The notes below the pieces were generated by a model. The model saw nothing but the letters and a program-made list of their open reading frames with translations. It was not told where the DNA came from and did no database searches. From assembly GCF_905404315.1 (NCBI RefSeq), contig NC_066290.1, positions 10,353,453 through 10,417,452 on the forward strand: a stretch of DNA of 64,000 nt, given 5' to 3'. A program made the position numbers and the translations under genes. Positions 21,111 through 32,805 of the stretch are shown here, piece by piece. Numbering within the stretch: position 1 is the first letter of the stretch; each line of letters opens with the position of its first letter. Source of the DNA: Leptidea sinapis (Eukaryota > Arthropoda > Insecta > Lepidoptera > Pieridae).

Positions 21111-22565
21111 TAGTTTGAAACTAGTTTCAAGATGTTGTCATTACTGTTGTTTTTACCTCGGCTCCTGCTAGATATTCTAACCGGTTCAACAAGCACCTAT
21201 TTGCATTCCGATAATTTCGCCAACTTTCCTTCCGTTCTTTACTTTAAAAGCAAAAAGAAACTTACGCTTTAAATGTTAATTTAGTCAATACTGAATTTGT
21301 CATGACACATTTTTCATTCAAATAGCGATTGATGTTAACACATATTACATTTGTATCGAATGGATAAATACCTACTGTAATTATCTTTACGTAAACATAC
21401 TTTCGAATGATCAAAAATACATTTTGAAACGGCAACAATTACGCTAAAAGTATAGATCCCTTTTTGAATTAAAAACATACCTACATAACACAAAATATAT
21501 CTATGTAAGTACCTCGTTAATATTTAAGTTTAGAAGTAGATAATGAATCCTCAATTCGAACTTCACTCCATTGCCAGATTAAAAAATAAACACAATTATA
21601 AATAAGCATTTGTCACAATATCACATAATATATCAGATTTAAAAAAGGAACACGTTTTAATTGTGACGTAGGTACTTTTAGACGTTTGAATGAAACGAAT
21701 TGGAAACAATCCAAATTATTGGTGTTATAAGACCTAACTCCTTTGCCAAATTAAAAAATAAACACATCACAATTATTGTCACAATGTTAAAGAAAACCTT
21801 CGGGAATAAGTTTTTTTTAATGCCCAGAACCGGCTGAGCACGGCAAACGAAACAGACTGCGGTGTTACATTGCTTCACTTATGCAACATTATAAGTACGG
21901 TATTATCGAAGTGACGATAAAAACTAGATTTTATAGAAATTCGTTGCGGATTGCACGCGAGGTGATTGACATGCAGATAAAAATGGCTTTATTATAACAA
22001 TGATAGGTAAAACATAATAAATATTGATTTTTGTGTACATATTTTTCTGGTAAAATTTAAATTTATAAAGTAATGATTTTGCATACCCTGTGCATGAAAT
22101 TGAAATTGTTAATAGTTTACGAAATATTTTTATGTAAAATCGCTGGTAGACCAATAAATAAGTACTTAAATAAATAAATAAAAGAATTTTAATTAGGCAC
22201 TTGTTTCAAAAATCTACAATTCACTATTTCTTTCTTTGATTAAGATTTGATTTATTTTAAACCAAACACACAGCTTTCAAAATGTTATACTTAAAATAAA
22301 AAAATTATATTTTAGTCTGTACTGTATATATATACTATATTGGTGATGTGTTTAGCTCTCGAACAGCTACTAAATATAAACTCATTTAAAATAAATTGTG
22401 GTTAACGTTATGGATGTAGGTACAATGTACAATCAATAATATTTTATTGTGTAATTGTAAACTTTATTCTAAATCATATTGTGTCATTGTTTTGTTAACC
22501 AACATAAATTAATAAATTAATTTTTCTATATAGACACAAGCTATCTATATGTATATCTATGGTAT
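21110..22565. other. No gene recognised; short local duplication
   Basis: The stretch is AT-rich. Two similar blocks, each with a core close to GCCA(G/A)ATTAAAAAATAAACACA (about 21575-21600 and 21737-21765), suggest a local direct duplication. I see nothing coding. Confidence 0.45.
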
Positions 22566-22690
22566 ATATTTTTTTTATGAGAAAAAGTGGCGAGACCCTG
22601 ATAAGTGATACGCCCTGTCCATTACACTGTACTTCCGCTCAGGCATCTTGATTGGACCCAAGATTCTGAGAGACACTGCCTTAAATTTTA
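22566..22690 (-). repeat. Family A-like repeat, diverged 3' part
   Basis: After a T-run it reads GTGGCGAGACCCTGATAAGT, GATACGCCCTGTCCATTACA and CCGCTCAGG...TCTGAGAGACACTG. It resembles the copy at 46487 more than the main consensus, so there may be a second subfamily. Confidence 0.65.
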
Positions 22691-23039
22691 TCAAAATAGC
22701 TACAACACCCCGCTCACAGAGGAAACGGGCGAAAGTAATTTTAGGAATATCATTCGAGATATAAGCCATAGAACTACAGATAATATCCTATAAGCTACTT
22801 AAGATTAGCAATTCTTACTTCCATCTTTTAAAACTGCTCAAAAATCACGTTTATTATTTGTTCTGACAAAAACATGTGCGGTGGTGGTCAATGAACTTAA
22901 TAAAAAAAACTTAAAGTAGCGTCATCTGTTATTTCTCCGGAAAAACATATTTTGTACTGTTTGCCAATAGATGGTGTTCTCAACAAAAATCGTTAGTATA
23001 TATATGTATAGAATATCAATGGTTAGAACAAAAGAAAAA

Positions 23040-23500
23040 TTTATTAGTCCCCACAGTCACAAACACCTTTTTGGCTAAACTAAGAATTAGGGACAATTTC
23101 CTCTGTGAATGTGGTCTTGATGAGGGAAACATGGATCATTTATTCTTCAATTGCCCTTTAACACAACCTTCTTTCTACAATTTTATACCTCCTGAAGCAC
23201 CCCGCCCAAATGTGTCCTCTCCCTAGTTTTCACATCTTTTGTATTATTATATCATATTATATTAAATAATTTAAGTAATTATATTTGTGTATGTCCTTTA
23301 TAGTCCTAACAGCATGTATATTGGTTTCAGGTATAAGAAATTAAAACTTGTTTTAATCTTTAGCACCGATCACTACCATTAAAATTGGTAAACAAATACT
23401 CTTAGCTTGGTGGGTCTACCTTAACGTGACATGGGCAAACTTGTGGTATACCTTCCACAGGAGCCATAGTAGGAAGAATAGAATAGAATAGAATATTAAT
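23040..23500 (+). mobile_element. Non-LTR retrotransposon C-terminal fragment with (GAATA)n tail
   Basis: A plus frame reads TNTFLAKLRIRDNFLCECGL, then DEGNMDHLFFNCPLTQPSFY, and stops at 23226. The C-x-CG...DHLFF.CP pattern is the zinc-knuckle-like C-terminal motif of non-LTR polymerases. About 250 bp of 3' UTR follow, ending in tandem GAATA units at about 23473-23496. The clade is not assigned. Confidence 0.65.
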
Positions 23501-24109
23501 ATTTATTGTTATATTATAAAAGCTATAAGTAATTTGTTTACTTGAAAGTACTCGTATAATGATAAATAGATCGTTTTGGGCGATTTCACAAACGAGTCAC
23601 GAATGATACGAACTCAAACGGTTCAATGGTTCTTGTAACTCGTGCAGAAACTCTATTGTTAAATATCCACCGGATTATAAACAATTCTCGTTATTATTTT
23701 GTTAAGGTTCGATCGTTTAAGATCGTCAGCTTCGGTATGTTTTTCTCTTCTTTTTATTGATTCTACCATAAAACTGATCAAAAATAGACCAGTCATCCGG
23801 ATTACGTCAATTGCTTTTAAGAGTTAACGCTCTGTTCGTTTATACGCTAATATATTCAGTTTGTTATTTTTAAGTGATATCTCTCACTTCTGGGATTAAT
23901 ATACAAATTTAATTGACAGTTGGCTCACTTGGTAAATTGTCAGTACATTTATGATAATTTAATACAGATTCACAAAAATCGTCACCTTTGTGCTCTTAAT
24001 GGCTATTTTCATTATTATAACAATACAAATAAGGGATTGCTTGTAACAATAAGGGATTTATAGTAGGCTTTATTAGATACATAATCGTTTTAAGGGTAAA
24101 TGTATACAC

Positions 24110-24470
24110 TTTTATAATAAGGTCCCAGCTATATATAAAGCATAATCTATAAATAAATTTAAATGTAAAAAATGGCTCTGTCCTCAATCCTACTACTCCA
24201 CAGCTGAATATCTAAGTGATCGGACAGCCTGGGACTAGATTATGATTATTTTATAGCAATAACAATGACAGTGCAATATTGTATATTTTATTAAAAAGAG
24301 CGCAAAAAAAGAGTGCTGGGAGAGTTTCTTGCGCCGCTTCTTCTCTCTCAGAGTGCAATTTGCTTCCGAAACGGTAGTAGTATCTAGTATATATATTAGA
24401 AATGACATCAAAAAGAATTCTAAATGAATCAATTTTGAGAAAATAAATGCCTTTTATGCCTTTTCATGTC
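24110..24470 (-). repeat. Interspersed repeat family S, longest copy
   Basis: It contains all family S blocks on the minus strand (GGCATAAAAGGCATTT, GATACTACTACCG, GAAGAAGCGGCGCAAGAAAC, TTTTTTTGCGCTC). A further shared block, AGTCCCAGGCTGTCCGATCA and CAGCTGTGGAGTA, is found otherwise only in the 45292 copy. Confidence 0.7.
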
Positions 24471-24509
24471 TTTTTTTAACCCGAGAGGCGTGGATCCGAA
24501 ATCCAAATT

Positions 24510-24548
24510 GTAATTAATGTTTCATAATACTTATGAAACATTAATTAC
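24510..24548. repeat. Perfect 18-bp hairpin
   Basis: The arms GTAATTAATGTTTCATAA (24510-24527) and TTATGAAACATTAATTAC (24531-24548) are perfectly complementary around a 3-nt loop, TAC. Confidence 0.85.
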
Positions 24549-24607
24549 CAAGGTTTTGTCGTAAGAAAACAGAAACATCTGACATAATAGTATGAAGAAA
24601 GCAATAC

Positions 24608-24862
24608 TCATTGTTTTACAGACAGTTTGACGCCTAGTTCTAATTTTATCAAACATTTATAGTCTGTGCAAGTTATATTTATTCTGTAGCAAATCTGCGA
24701 ACATTTCTCTTTGAGTGAGTTATGGGCGTACTCTTTTGGAAACTTGCCAAGATGTATGGAAAGACCTACAAGGTACGATTCCATTTGGTTGGGTAAATGA
24801 GAAATTATTTTCGCTGTAATATTTCTATTTCGAGTATGTTGATTCTTATTCCACACAAACAA
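24608..24862 (-). CDS. Unassigned 84-codon reading frame
   Basis: The minus frame includes HLPNQMESYLVGLSIHLGKF and CSQICYRINITCTDYK, and ends before TGAGTATT. Composition looks protein-like rather than low-complexity, but no domain is recognised, no promoter is evident and no splice sites support it. It may be a fragment of a transposon-encoded protein. It lies between a family S and a family H repeat. Confidence 0.15.
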   Translation of the reverse strand: MFVWNKNQHTRNRNITAKIISHLPNQMESYLVGLSIHLGKFPKEYAHNSLKEKCSQICYRINITCTDYKCLIKLELGVKLSVKQ

Positions 24863-24891
24863 AATTATCGTGAATTGAAAATATATTGAAG

Positions 24892-25224
24892 TTATACTTC
24901 TTTAGGCGCGTTATGAAAATAGAGAAAAAAGAGTGGAAGTTTAAGATGCGCGCGCATCAATGTAACACAAAAGTAACAGAGTGTAGTTGGTTCCTAAAAT
25001 TTTCTGACGTTTGCGACATTCGTTTTTTTTTTGGTTTCTTCGTCCATTATTAGGACAGTCAAAGGGTTCAAGCTCATACAGCCGTACCTATTCGTTATTT
25101 AATAATTAATTGTCAAAGCCGTCTTTGTAAGATTTTTACAATATTTTTCTTTCTACAAACGTAGAATAGCAGGAGGAATAAATAATTTTAAGGATTTTTG
25201 CTTTGATGCGCCAAAGAAATATAA
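24892..25224 (+). mobile_element. Interspersed element family H, copy 1
   Basis: It is bounded by TTATACTTCTTTAGGCGCG at the left and GCGCCAAAGAAATATAA at the right, roughly inverted. The shared body includes ATGCGCGCGCATCA, AACAGAGTGTAGTTGGTTCC, TTTCTGACGTTTGCGACATT and CTTCGTCCATTATTAGGACA. Relatives are at 31055-31226, 36294-36561 and 51128-51429. It is non-coding and probably a MITE. Confidence 0.65.
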
Positions 25225-25975
25225 TTACGGGAATTATATAAGAACTTTTTCCTATTTCTGAATTGACAGGTCCATCTATTTAAGGCCTAAAAAAGGACCC
25301 AACCTATATACCTATCTAGGCAAAGTATACAATTTGTAGTGACTGCACAGAATGCATGCGTTATGAAAAGTTAATTTATTTCAAATAAGATAATGTTGGT
25401 ATATTTCAAGTTATAGTCTTGTTTTTGTAAAAAGTTTTTCATAATTAACCATACTCAATGGAACATGATAGTTATAATAATAATAAACTCAATTTTATAT
25501 GTGGTACTTAAAAATACAATTTAATTCTCTTTTTCAATCGCTTTTATTAGCTTCACCCGTATGTTAGTATGTAACGGAAAGTTTAACATGATTTACACCC
25601 ACTTTAAAATATTGGATTGAATTGTAACTTTGCACACTGATCAAGGATTGGTGTCAATTTTATAATTTATATAGTCTGTCCCATTTTCTTATCAGGATCT
25701 TCACGAAAAGCCACTTTTGCATGTCCGATACCGGGTAGTGTCTTTGTGGCATGGCGTGGCGCGTGCTAATGCGTTACAACGACATAAAGCAAAAATTAAT
25801 AATTGTTAGAAAAAACCTCATAATCACAATATTCGTCGTCTACCTTATTTTTTACATTCAAATCTTCAACTTTTCAACGCCTTTCAAGCAACTTTTGCAT
25901 TTTGGCAAAATTTTGGATAGTGTCAATAACAGGCAAAAAGTCCAACTTGCCTATTAATATAAATTCTTTTCTAAA

Positions 25976-26261
25976 TCTATACTATAATAAAACTGCAGTC
26001 GACGTGTCTCTATTTTGGATACTTTTTTTTTCTAAAAACCGATTGTATAGTTAATAAAGGGAGTTCAGCTGAACACAAAAATACAAATTTAGAAATTCAA
26101 AATTTCAGCGTAGCCTGGAGCAACTTGGAGGCAGTATCTTATCAGAATCGGTCCACGGAGAATCAAGTAGTGTTTTTGTTTGCTTGGTTTGAATTAAAAA
26201 TAAGCATTCATAGAAATGAGTTCTGATTTAGATACCTGAACGAAGTCACGGGCACAATTAG
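25976..26261 (+). mobile_element. Non-autonomous Helitron, second family
   Basis: It starts A|TCTATACTATAATAAAACTG and ends GAAGTCACGGGCACAATTAG|T, a decayed form of the ...GCGGGC..CAGCTAG|T end. At 286 bp it is non-coding and distinct in its interior from the 47741 family. A related piece may lie near 39890-40020. Confidence 0.5.
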
Positions 26262-26764
26262 TACAGTTTTAAAATGTAAACAAGCGATATGTTTCAGTCT
26301 GTAAATACAACATTGGTATTTTCATTTTATTATCACTCGCTAGTTATCACTGTAGCTATTTGAACGAAGAAACTAATTTTAAAATAGTCAACAGAATAAT
26401 AAATAACTCCGAGAATGCAGTACATTCCTGGTGTTCTATTAATAACAAACGAAATACTTTCTTATATGATGTGTAAGAATGTAAATTGTGTTAATTTCAG
26501 TATATTTTTCATTTCAAGTAGGTATTTTGTTTACAGGACGAGAATCAATTGTAGGTATGTATGATTTTAATCTTCTGAGTTAATTCGTTATTTATGTACA
26601 AATAATTATATACGACAAAATAAAAGTCCGCGTAGATAAAGGGTTAAAAATAATAAGCAAGTTTGATATTGAAGATTATGTCATGCCTTATTCCAGTTCC
26701 GGTTCCCGTTTTCGCTCCCATTCCCAATATATTATAGGAAGATTGTTATGGCAAACTAAACCTA

Positions 26765-26996
26765 CTATTGGTCTATACCAATAAATATAACTAAATATAA
26801 CTATTTATAGCTCATCGACGTGAATTTCAGTTTTTTACTAATGCCGCGGGAACCATGGATTTTTTCGGGATAAATTGCAGCCTATGTCCATATTATGCCT
26901 ATGTCTATTCCCAAATTTAATAAAAAACGGTTCAGTAGCTCCGGCGTTAAAGCGTTAGAAACAAACTTATATCCACATTTATAATATTAGTAGGGA
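26765..26996 (-). mobile_element. Helitron 5' portion
   Basis: On the minus strand it opens A|TCCCTACTAATATTATAAA and runs through GGTTCCCGCGGCATTAGTAA-like sequence. The 3' terminus is not preserved. Confidence 0.45.
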
Positions 26997-27071
26997 TGTG
27001 CCTTAAGATAAAGCAGCCATCTTGGATTTCAAAAATTATCCGAAATTCATTGGACCCACGACACATCTCCA

Positions 27072-27268
27072 CCATACTTCTGGATGTGTGGCGTTCCTCC
27101 ACAGTGCGGTTTTGAACGACCTTTTTTGCACGTTCAATCAAGCTGTGGAATGAGTATCCTTGTGCGGGTATTTCCGGGACTTCAAATAAAGCGCGTACAC
27201 CTTCCTTAAAGGCCGGCAACGCTCCTGTGATTCTGGTGTTGCAGGAGAGTGTGGACGGCGCCGCGGCG
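27072..27268 (+). mobile_element. CR1/jockey-like LINE 3' end (family F), degenerate
   Basis: TGGATGTGTGGCGTTCCTCC, TGTGGAATGAGTATCCTTGT and CCTTAAAGGCCGGCAACGCT align with family F, but with deletions and frameshifts. The UTR and tail are lost. Confidence 0.7.
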
Positions 27269-27730
27269 GTGATGAGTGATGAGTCAATCGTATTTTTACC
27301 AGTAGCCGTGCGGAATGGAGAGGTGCGCGAAGTCGTAAAGGTCCTCGATCAATACTTGGTATTTGTTGGACGGAAATAGAAATATACACGTCACTACAAC
27401 TGACAACAAACAAGCGACACTTTCTCCTTCTAGGTCAAAGGTCGCTATTTGCTGCGTTGAATATTTTAACTTCTACTCACAATTCATATTTTATGGCTCA
27501 CTTTCAACTTTGTACTTCGACTGTGCGGGTTGCGCTAGATTTTTTTTTGTTTTCTTTCTATAATCTTGAGCTCATTCTATCTATACGTCTTAACTACATA
27601 ATAAATCAATGTGTCTGTTTGTTGTAACACATTTACAAAATTTTATTCATTACATATGAATACAGAGTAACTATATTCTAACTACGAACTACGAGAAAGC
27701 CATATTTTCGAATTTACGGTCCGTCAGTCT

Positions 27731-27947
27731 TAAATCATTTATACTTCCAGATAGACTATGACAGCTGTGAGAACGTCGAATAAAATCAACTTTAGAACTA
27801 ACCTCTATTTTGAGCAATTCACGCACACTTACACAAAGTGTCATACAAATCGCGAATGTAAGCTTGTCACTCACACTAAACTAATATTCCTGGCCTGTTT
27901 TTATCGGTTGTCTAACAGCAAGAGACTCTATCTAATAGTATAAATTA
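27731..27947 (+). mobile_element. MITE family B, copy 2
   Basis: The left arm (CTTAAATCATTTATACTTCC then AGATAGACTATGACAGCTGT) and right arm (AGAGACTCTATCTAATAGTA then TAAATTATCTAAG) are inverted. The core CTGGCCTG....GTTGTCTAACAGC is shared with family B. Confidence 0.55.
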
Positions 27948-28159
27948 TCTAAGCCGTCTGTACCCATATTCCGAATAGCAATTCAGCTATTTTTACATGT
28001 TATGAAAATATAAAAAAATGCTTTTACACAGATATCGGCATACGGTCGTTTTTTGGTACAACTTACATACAACTTGTCTTACCACCTCTAAAGTTTCTGT
28101 TCTGTTCTATCGTTTGTTGTGAAATTATATATTAGATCTACTACTTTACTGATATCAAA

Positions 28160-28325
28160 AGGCATTAAGACATAAAAGGTTTTTATTTTCTCAAAATTGA
28201 TACCTTTAGAAAAATTTTTGATGTCATTTCTAATATACTAGACACTACTACCGCTTCGGAAACAAATGGCGCGAGAGAGAAACGGCGCAAGAAACACTCC
28301 CAGCATTCTTTTTTTTACGCTCTGA
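28160..28325 (+). repeat. Interspersed repeat family S, copy 3
   Basis: It runs from AAAAGGCATTAAGACATAAA to GCATTCTTTTTTTTACGCTC and contains the common CTACTACCGCTTCGGAAAC core. Confidence 0.65.
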
Positions 28326-28499
28326 TCTTTCTATCTCATAGTGTTTCTTTTGCTCTCTAGTAGTTTCTATCTATCTCTGTCTCTTTTGCTGTCTCGTGGT
28401 TTCTATTCCTTTATTAGTCTTGTCAATTTCTCTGTATTCTCCTTTACCATATATAACCATAACCATTTACAAGGAAAGTGGAACCTATCCAGTTCCCCT

Positions 28500-28690
28500 T
28501 TCCTTATGCTCATGCTACATGGCCAGTTTGCCAATCTAAGCTTTGGTCAAAATATCATTGACGAAGCGCATTTTTGGATACTACTTAAAGAAACATGTAT
28601 ATTCTGGAGTGATGAGAATCTAATAGGCAGTATGCCTCCAAAAAACCGAATTGTATATAGCACGAATCAAAGCCGACATAACGTTCTTTA
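28500..28690 (+). pseudogene. Mariner-like transposase fragment
   Basis: The plus frame LSFGQNIIDEAHFWILLKET, CIFWSDENLIG resembles the DEAHFWLNGYVNKQNCRFWS.E stretch around the second catalytic Asp of Tc1/mariner-type transposases. Only about 60 codons remain, and the expected VTVWCG box after it is not readable. The match is from memory of the motif and could be fortuitous. Confidence 0.35.
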
Positions 28691-28869
28691 GGAAGTTTCC
28701 AGAGATTGTAGCATGTAGCAAAGTACTTATGTTTGTTTCCCAGTACAATGTTAATAGTTTCACCCACACTTGCTAAATGATTTGTCACGTCAACCTATAT
28801 TCTATACATACAAAAAAGTACCGATACAATGCTTAAGATTAAGTACTAAGTAACAAGATAATTATTACT

Positions 28870-30490
28870 CACCCATTATAGTGCATTTTGTAACTAGGAT
28901 GAAGTAGGTATACTTGGATGTGACAAGCAAAGAGTGAACGAAATCACAACGTACAAAAATTGTTAGGGATAAAAAAGGACAAAAATCAATATTTTGTGTC
29001 TTTCTAAGGGTTTCCGATTTGTTTGTTGATCGTATAGCAGTACCTGTAACAAACAAACAAAAATAATTAATAATAATAATTAGTATGTCTAATAAATAGC
29101 TCCGAACCAATCTTCGTTTGCGACCAACATGTTAGTTTGTGATCGTCATTTATTTGTAAATTTGAGTGATTGACAATAAGTTTAAGTGGTGAAGTTAAGT
29201 GGTAATTTAGTGTTGCATATAACTCATCTTGGGAAACATGATGATATGTGACATATGCTGCATATGCCGTACTGAGCGGAAATGTTTTTTACATAACCGC
29301 AATAGAAACATAACTAAAGTTCGATTTTAAGTTAAAATAATGTTACTTCCTTAGTTAAAGCATTGATAATATAATAATAGCAGTGGCTGTTTAATACGTA
29401 ATAAGGAAATTCACGGCATTTGAAATAATTTGTAATCATATTAATACTTAACACCATAATCCGTATGTTATTCAACCAAATCATTAGTAAGAATTTCATT
29501 CTCAGAACAAAGGCCGAGCTTGTCCAATATTCTACTGCTTTTTAATTTGGCCGAGTTATATGATTTTTTATTCCATAATAAGTGTACGCGCGCGGCATAT
29601 CCAGTTTATACTTCACCGTAGGTTTGTAAACAACTTGTTGAGATAGAAAATGTCAATACCTATAATGATTTGGCACGTTTCGTTATTTAGTGACGTCACA
29701 TCCGATTACGAGCCCAAGGTTTGTCTATGACAATGTGACATTCACGTTTCTTTAACTATAGTCAACTTTACGAGCCAATTTGGATTCAAATTAGCGTAAA
29801 GAAAACTATGTAAAATATGTATCTATTAGGCGTTTTCCAAGCAGATTTTATGTAAAATTTTCAACTTGATTGATCGAATGCCTGTGGATTTTTCGAGCGC
29901 AACACACACTGACTGATACTTAGGTCTGTATACTGTTAATTATATAGATATTTATATGATAACCCCGCGTTAAGTCTGTAGGTAGTCATGTCTAGGTGCA
30001 GTCTGGACTCAGGATGTCGTCAGTTTGCAAACGGTGCTTTGGATTGGTGGTTAATGAAGTGTTTGGATTTTGCATCAGTAGAACATCACTTACGGCCAAT
30101 TTTCAGTCTATCTCTTACTTGAGATAAAAATCGTAACTATCGTTGACTTTAAATGTTGTCCCAATAAACTTATCGACGGTAACTCATCTTATCCGTACAC
30201 GCTGTCTGTCAATGGGACGACGCATAGCTTACCAGCGATAGATTTTTGTATGGAAATTGCAATTCACGCGTCCCAATATAAGGCGATATATCGGGTATAT
30301 TAGGACAGCTTCAGATTATTCACAGCTAATTACTGACAGTAGAAGGTAGTAATTTATCTCTATCTGTAGATAGTATAATGGGAACGGCCCTAAGATAGCG
30401 GCCTGTCAAATATAATACCTAGATAGCTTACTAGATAGTATTGCCACAGAGTAGGAATGAATTTGCTGTTATGATGATAACGTATGTACA
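28870..30490. other. No gene recognised; one TGACGTCA site, weak inverted repeat
   Basis: The stretch is AT-rich. TGACGTCA lies at 29691-29698. Around 30125-30260 the arms GATAAAAATCGTAACTATCG and CGATAGATTTTTGTA are loosely inverted, as in an eroded MITE. I see no exon. Confidence 0.4.
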
Positions 30491-30501
30491 TATTTTGTGA
30501 A

Positions 30502-30872
30502 CACGGACGAGTAAAAAAATAAGGACTCCGTGTCACCTTACATAACAGTGAGGCACCAAAACAAGCCGGTAAACGTGTAAATACATAGCCCCACGAGTAC
30601 ACTTACACTAATACAAGCCGATCGGCCGCCATTATGAGATATGCCATCGTCTGTGACAGATCAGTTTGCATCGCAATAAAATATTTTAAAAATGCCGTTG
30701 TGCGTTGTGAAAAAGTGAAAAAACAATAATATAAAAGTATTTGTGGTTATATGAGTATCTAAGGGAGAAAAAATTGTGTAACTAGTATCCCCCGTAACCT
30801 CACACACACTAGCTTAAAGGTGGTAAAAAAAAATATCACGGCGCGGAGTCCTTCTTTTTTTACTGGTGCATG
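30502..30872 (+). mobile_element. P-superfamily MITE with THAP codons, copy 3
   Basis: This 371-bp element is flanked by the perfect 8-bp duplication TTTGTGAA (30494-30501 and 30873-30880). The left end is CACGGACGAGT plus an A-run; the right end is ACTGGTGCATG. The ATG at 30692 opens MPLCVVKK, where the second Cys of the THAP pair is lost. It is otherwise collinear with the copies at 9178 and 18917. Confidence 0.85.
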
Positions 30873-31005
30873 TTTGTGAAGTGGAATTCTTTGTTTGCAT
30901 CGACCTAACTCACACATATTTAACACGTTTTTAATCGTCACCACTTGATAATAAGATCGCAAACGATTGAAGGTTGAAGGCAATTAGCGACTCACGAGGT
31001 TGTCT

Positions 31006-31035
31006 ATCGATAGTAAGTCAAAACTTACTATCGAT
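31006..31035. repeat. Perfect 13-bp hairpin
   Basis: The arms ATCGATAGTAAGT and ACTTACTATCGAT pair perfectly around the loop CAAA. It lies just left of a family H fragment. Confidence 0.85.
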
Positions 31036-31054
31036 GTCCTATTTTTGAAAAAAT

Positions 31055-31226
31055 TATGAGTGAAATTTTATGATGCGCGCGCATCACTTTAACTGTTATT
31101 TAATTATTAATTGTCAAAGCCATCTTACAATATTGTTCTTTCTACAAACGTATTATTGTGCGTGCTATTCGCACCACGAATAAATAATTTTAAGGATTCT
31201 TGCTTTGTTAGGCCAAAGAAGTATAA
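31055..31226 (+). mobile_element. Family H element, 5' truncated
   Basis: ATGATGCGCGCGCATCACTT, TTAATTATTAATTGTCAAAG and GGCCAAAGAAGTATAA match family H. The middle (CTTCGTCCATTATTAGG) is deleted. Confidence 0.65.
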
Positions 31227-31658
31227 CTTCTTGCGTGCATACATAAGTACACGCACACACTTTTTTTTATTAAAGGGGGCAAATGCCAAGATGTTGTTTA
31301 ATATTAAAACTATCCAAAACATAACAATCGTAGTTTCTTGTGCATTTTTGATTTAATGAAATGACTTAATGAGATTCAATTTGACGAGATATTACTGCTG
31401 TTCATAACATAAAAGGGTTAAATTTACACATTATTTTCGTAAAAACTCTGTAATAATGATATAACATTTAAGTAGATAGTTTTTCATCTGCTATGTATTT
31501 ATGCATGGATAAGATATAAGTACTACATAAATACTAACCTTATTTCTAGAACATTTTTATTTAATAATTAAATATCTTTCATTGCTCTGTACGCCAGACA
31601 TTCGTTAAAGTTTCTAAATATAAGTACCTAAACTATACTTAATCTAATATCTTTAAAT

Positions 31659-31998
31659 GAGCAATTCTTGTATATATATATATTCTGAATCTCGGAAACG
31701 GCTCCAACGATTTTAATAAAATTTAGTATAGAGGTAGTTTCGGGGGCGAGAAATCGATCTAGCTAGGTTTCAATTTAAAAAAATGTAGTTTTATCCGTGT
31801 TTTAATGAGAAACAGCTACAATAACATTACAATACAAAGGTAAATTTCGCTATTAGAGACAAGACTATAATAGCTCATTGGGTGATCCGGAAAGAAGAAG
31901 ACCCCGGTTCGAATCCAGATGTCCAATTAGTTTATTTTTTTTTTGTTCAAGTTTTGTACATTCCTAAAAATCCGAGCAAGGTCGTCCGGATATTTATA
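31659..31998 (+). repeat. tRNA-like composite SINE, copy 1
   Basis: About 340 bp is shared with 34697-35007 in opposite orientation. It contains an A-box-like TAGCTCATTGGG (31871-31882) and a perfect B-box-like GGTTCGAATCC (31906-31916), then a T-run and CAAGTTTTGTACATT...CCGAGCAAGG. The leading 200 bp (ATTCTGAATCTCGGAAACGG, GATCGATCTAGCTAGG-type sequence) are not tRNA-related, so the unit is composite. Confidence 0.6.
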
Positions 31999-31999
31999 A

Positions 32000-32520
32000 T
32001 TTAAGCTAAGAATAATATTTAATAATAATAACAGCCAACTCATAATTATAAGTTGCATTATTGTGTCTTGATATTATTTATAATCTATGACAGAGCTATG
32101 AGTTACTCTTAGAATACTATAGATAAAAAAAGGCTGCTGATAATGGTGGCTTTGAAATATACGATGATCAATACTTCATTTAATTATTACGACGCTTTGT
32201 CACGGAAAAATTACAGCTGATCCCGTAGTATCTAGTAAAATAAGTTTTTATATTACGTGATTTATTACGAAATGTGATGATGAAAGTTTAAGCTTAAAGC
32301 CAGCTGAATTGTTGCCTGGCCTTAAAACTGTCTCCAGTGTGGTCAGCATCGTCTATGATACTGACTCTAGTTTGCATGTTAAGACCAATAAAAATTTTGT
32401 TGTATCACTGCACTTCGACAATTCTCCCCTTTATCCCTCGCCTAGTGTCGGAGTGCCAATTCCGAGGTCATGATGGAAGATACTGGGCGTCATAAATAGA
32501 GTAGAGTAGAGTAGTAGAGT
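32000..32520. other. No gene recognised
   Basis: This is AT-rich sequence with short frames only. A GTAGA(G)-rich run near 32500-32520 is simple sequence. Confidence 0.4.
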
Positions 32521-32524
32521 TCGA

Positions 32525-32805
32525 TCAGTGGGAGGCTCCTTTGCACAGGATGCCAGCGAGATTATGGGTACCACAACGGCGCCTATTTCTGCGGTGACGC
32601 AGTAATGTATAAGCATAACTGTGTTTCGGTCTGAAGGGCGTCGTAGCTAGTGAAATTTCTGGGCTTTGAGACTTAACGTCTTATGTCTCATGGTGACGAG
32701 CGCAATTGTTAAGCCGCACCGCATTGTTATGGGCAGGGCGTATCAATTACCATCAGCTGAACGTCCTGCTCGTCTCGTCCCGTATTTTCATAAAATAAAA
32801 AAAGC
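32525..32805 (+). repeat. Family A repeat with hairpin deletion
   Basis: It is complete at both ends, but the hairpin is reduced: GTTAAGCCGCACCGCATTG replaces the usual arm-loop-arm. The tail is TTCATAAAATAAAAAAAG. Confidence 0.85.

Noticed and set aside
28341..28500. Signal-peptide-like frame MFLLLSSSFYLSLSLLLS
   Set aside because: It is translation of a pyrimidine-rich simple sequence (TTTCTATCTATCTCTGTCTC type), not a secreted protein.
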